The position numbers were made by a program, and so were the translations under genes. From the NCBI GenBank assembly GCA_030043155.1, contig JASHYE010000096.1, forward strand, positions 1-5,560: a DNA stretch of 5,560 nucleotides. Direction: 5' to 3'. This DNA comes from Candidatus Acidiferrales bacterium. Its GTDB lineage: Bacteria > Acidobacteriota > Terriglobia > Acidoferrales > UBA7541. Shown here in pieces: positions 5,442 through 5,560 of the stretch. How positions within the stretch are numbered: position 1 is the stretch's first letter; each line of letters begins with the position of its first letter. Below the pieces are notes generated by a model. The model saw nothing but the letters and a program-made list of their open reading frames with translations, did not search any database and was not told where the DNA came from.

Positions 5442-5560
5442 CTATTCTTTACTGTCGGCTATTCGAACGAGAGGAGTGGACTCGGCGGTACCGGAAGTGG
5501 CGATTGTTTGTGGGCCACGCCAGTTGTCTAGCACGGCTACTTGGTGGACACAAGAGACGG
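5442..5560 (-). CDS. Possible C-terminal end of an unidentified protein (rest outside window)
   Basis: A minus-strand frame enters from the right edge (first full codon ends at base 5558) and runs 38 codons to a TAG stop at 5444-5442. Its translation is balanced in composition, includes AVLDNWRGPQTIATSGTAES, and ends in VRIADSKE. I do not recognise the family. If real, the gene would run in the same direction as rmuC with a 121-base gap, which agrees with the rmuC promoter placed in that gap. The opposite strand is also open: a frame from ATG 5425 runs to the right edge (45 codons), but that start has no Shine-Dalgarno site. Third-position GC is about half in both frames and does not decide between them. 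I slightly prefer the minus strand. Confidence 0.35.
   Translation of the reverse strand, partial: VSCVHQVAVLDNWRGPQTIATSGTAESTPLVRIADSKE

Overview
The window looks like an ordinary bacterial chromosome segment of medium GC. Gene content and protein style suggest a soil-type Acidobacteriota (Terriglobia-like) genome. That is a recollection-based inference: the sequence contains no rRNA or other marker that proves it. I see no tRNA, rRNA, CRISPR array, insertion sequence, integrase or phage gene.

Left block, plus strand (1-1253): the C-terminal end of a 3-oxoacid CoA-transferase subunit B, then a 102-residue cytosolic protein of unknown function, then a CDP-alcohol phosphatidyltransferase of the PgsA/cardiolipin synthase superfamily. 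The last two are 20 bases apart and are probably co-transcribed. Middle, minus strand (1293-2240): a zinc-ribbon rhomboid intramembrane serine protease with a TTG start, convergent with the phosphatidyltransferase gene. A 99-base divergent intergenic region (2241-2339) holds a good sigma70-type promoter for the rightward genes.

Right-centre block, plus strand (2340-4207): an RlpA-type lipoprotein (lipobox, double-psi beta-barrel with all four catalytic-site residues, SPOR domain), followed 35 bases later by a secreted, beta-rich protein with an IPT/TIG-like segment and a helical tail. Right block, minus strand (4229-5320): RmuC, a membrane-anchored coiled-coil protein with a PD-(D/E)xK nuclease-like domain. 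Its upstream region carries a GAAC-N7-GAAC direct repeat resembling the LexA site of Alphaproteobacteria. The final 120 bases are open on both strands and probably hold one end of another gene.

The common themes are the cell envelope (membrane lipid synthesis, intramembrane proteolysis, septal peptidoglycan, an exported protein) and DNA maintenance (RmuC). I find no clear new biological system. The best leads are the possible SOS-type operator of rmuC, the small conserved-looking protein before the lipid synthase, and the exported protein paired with RlpA.
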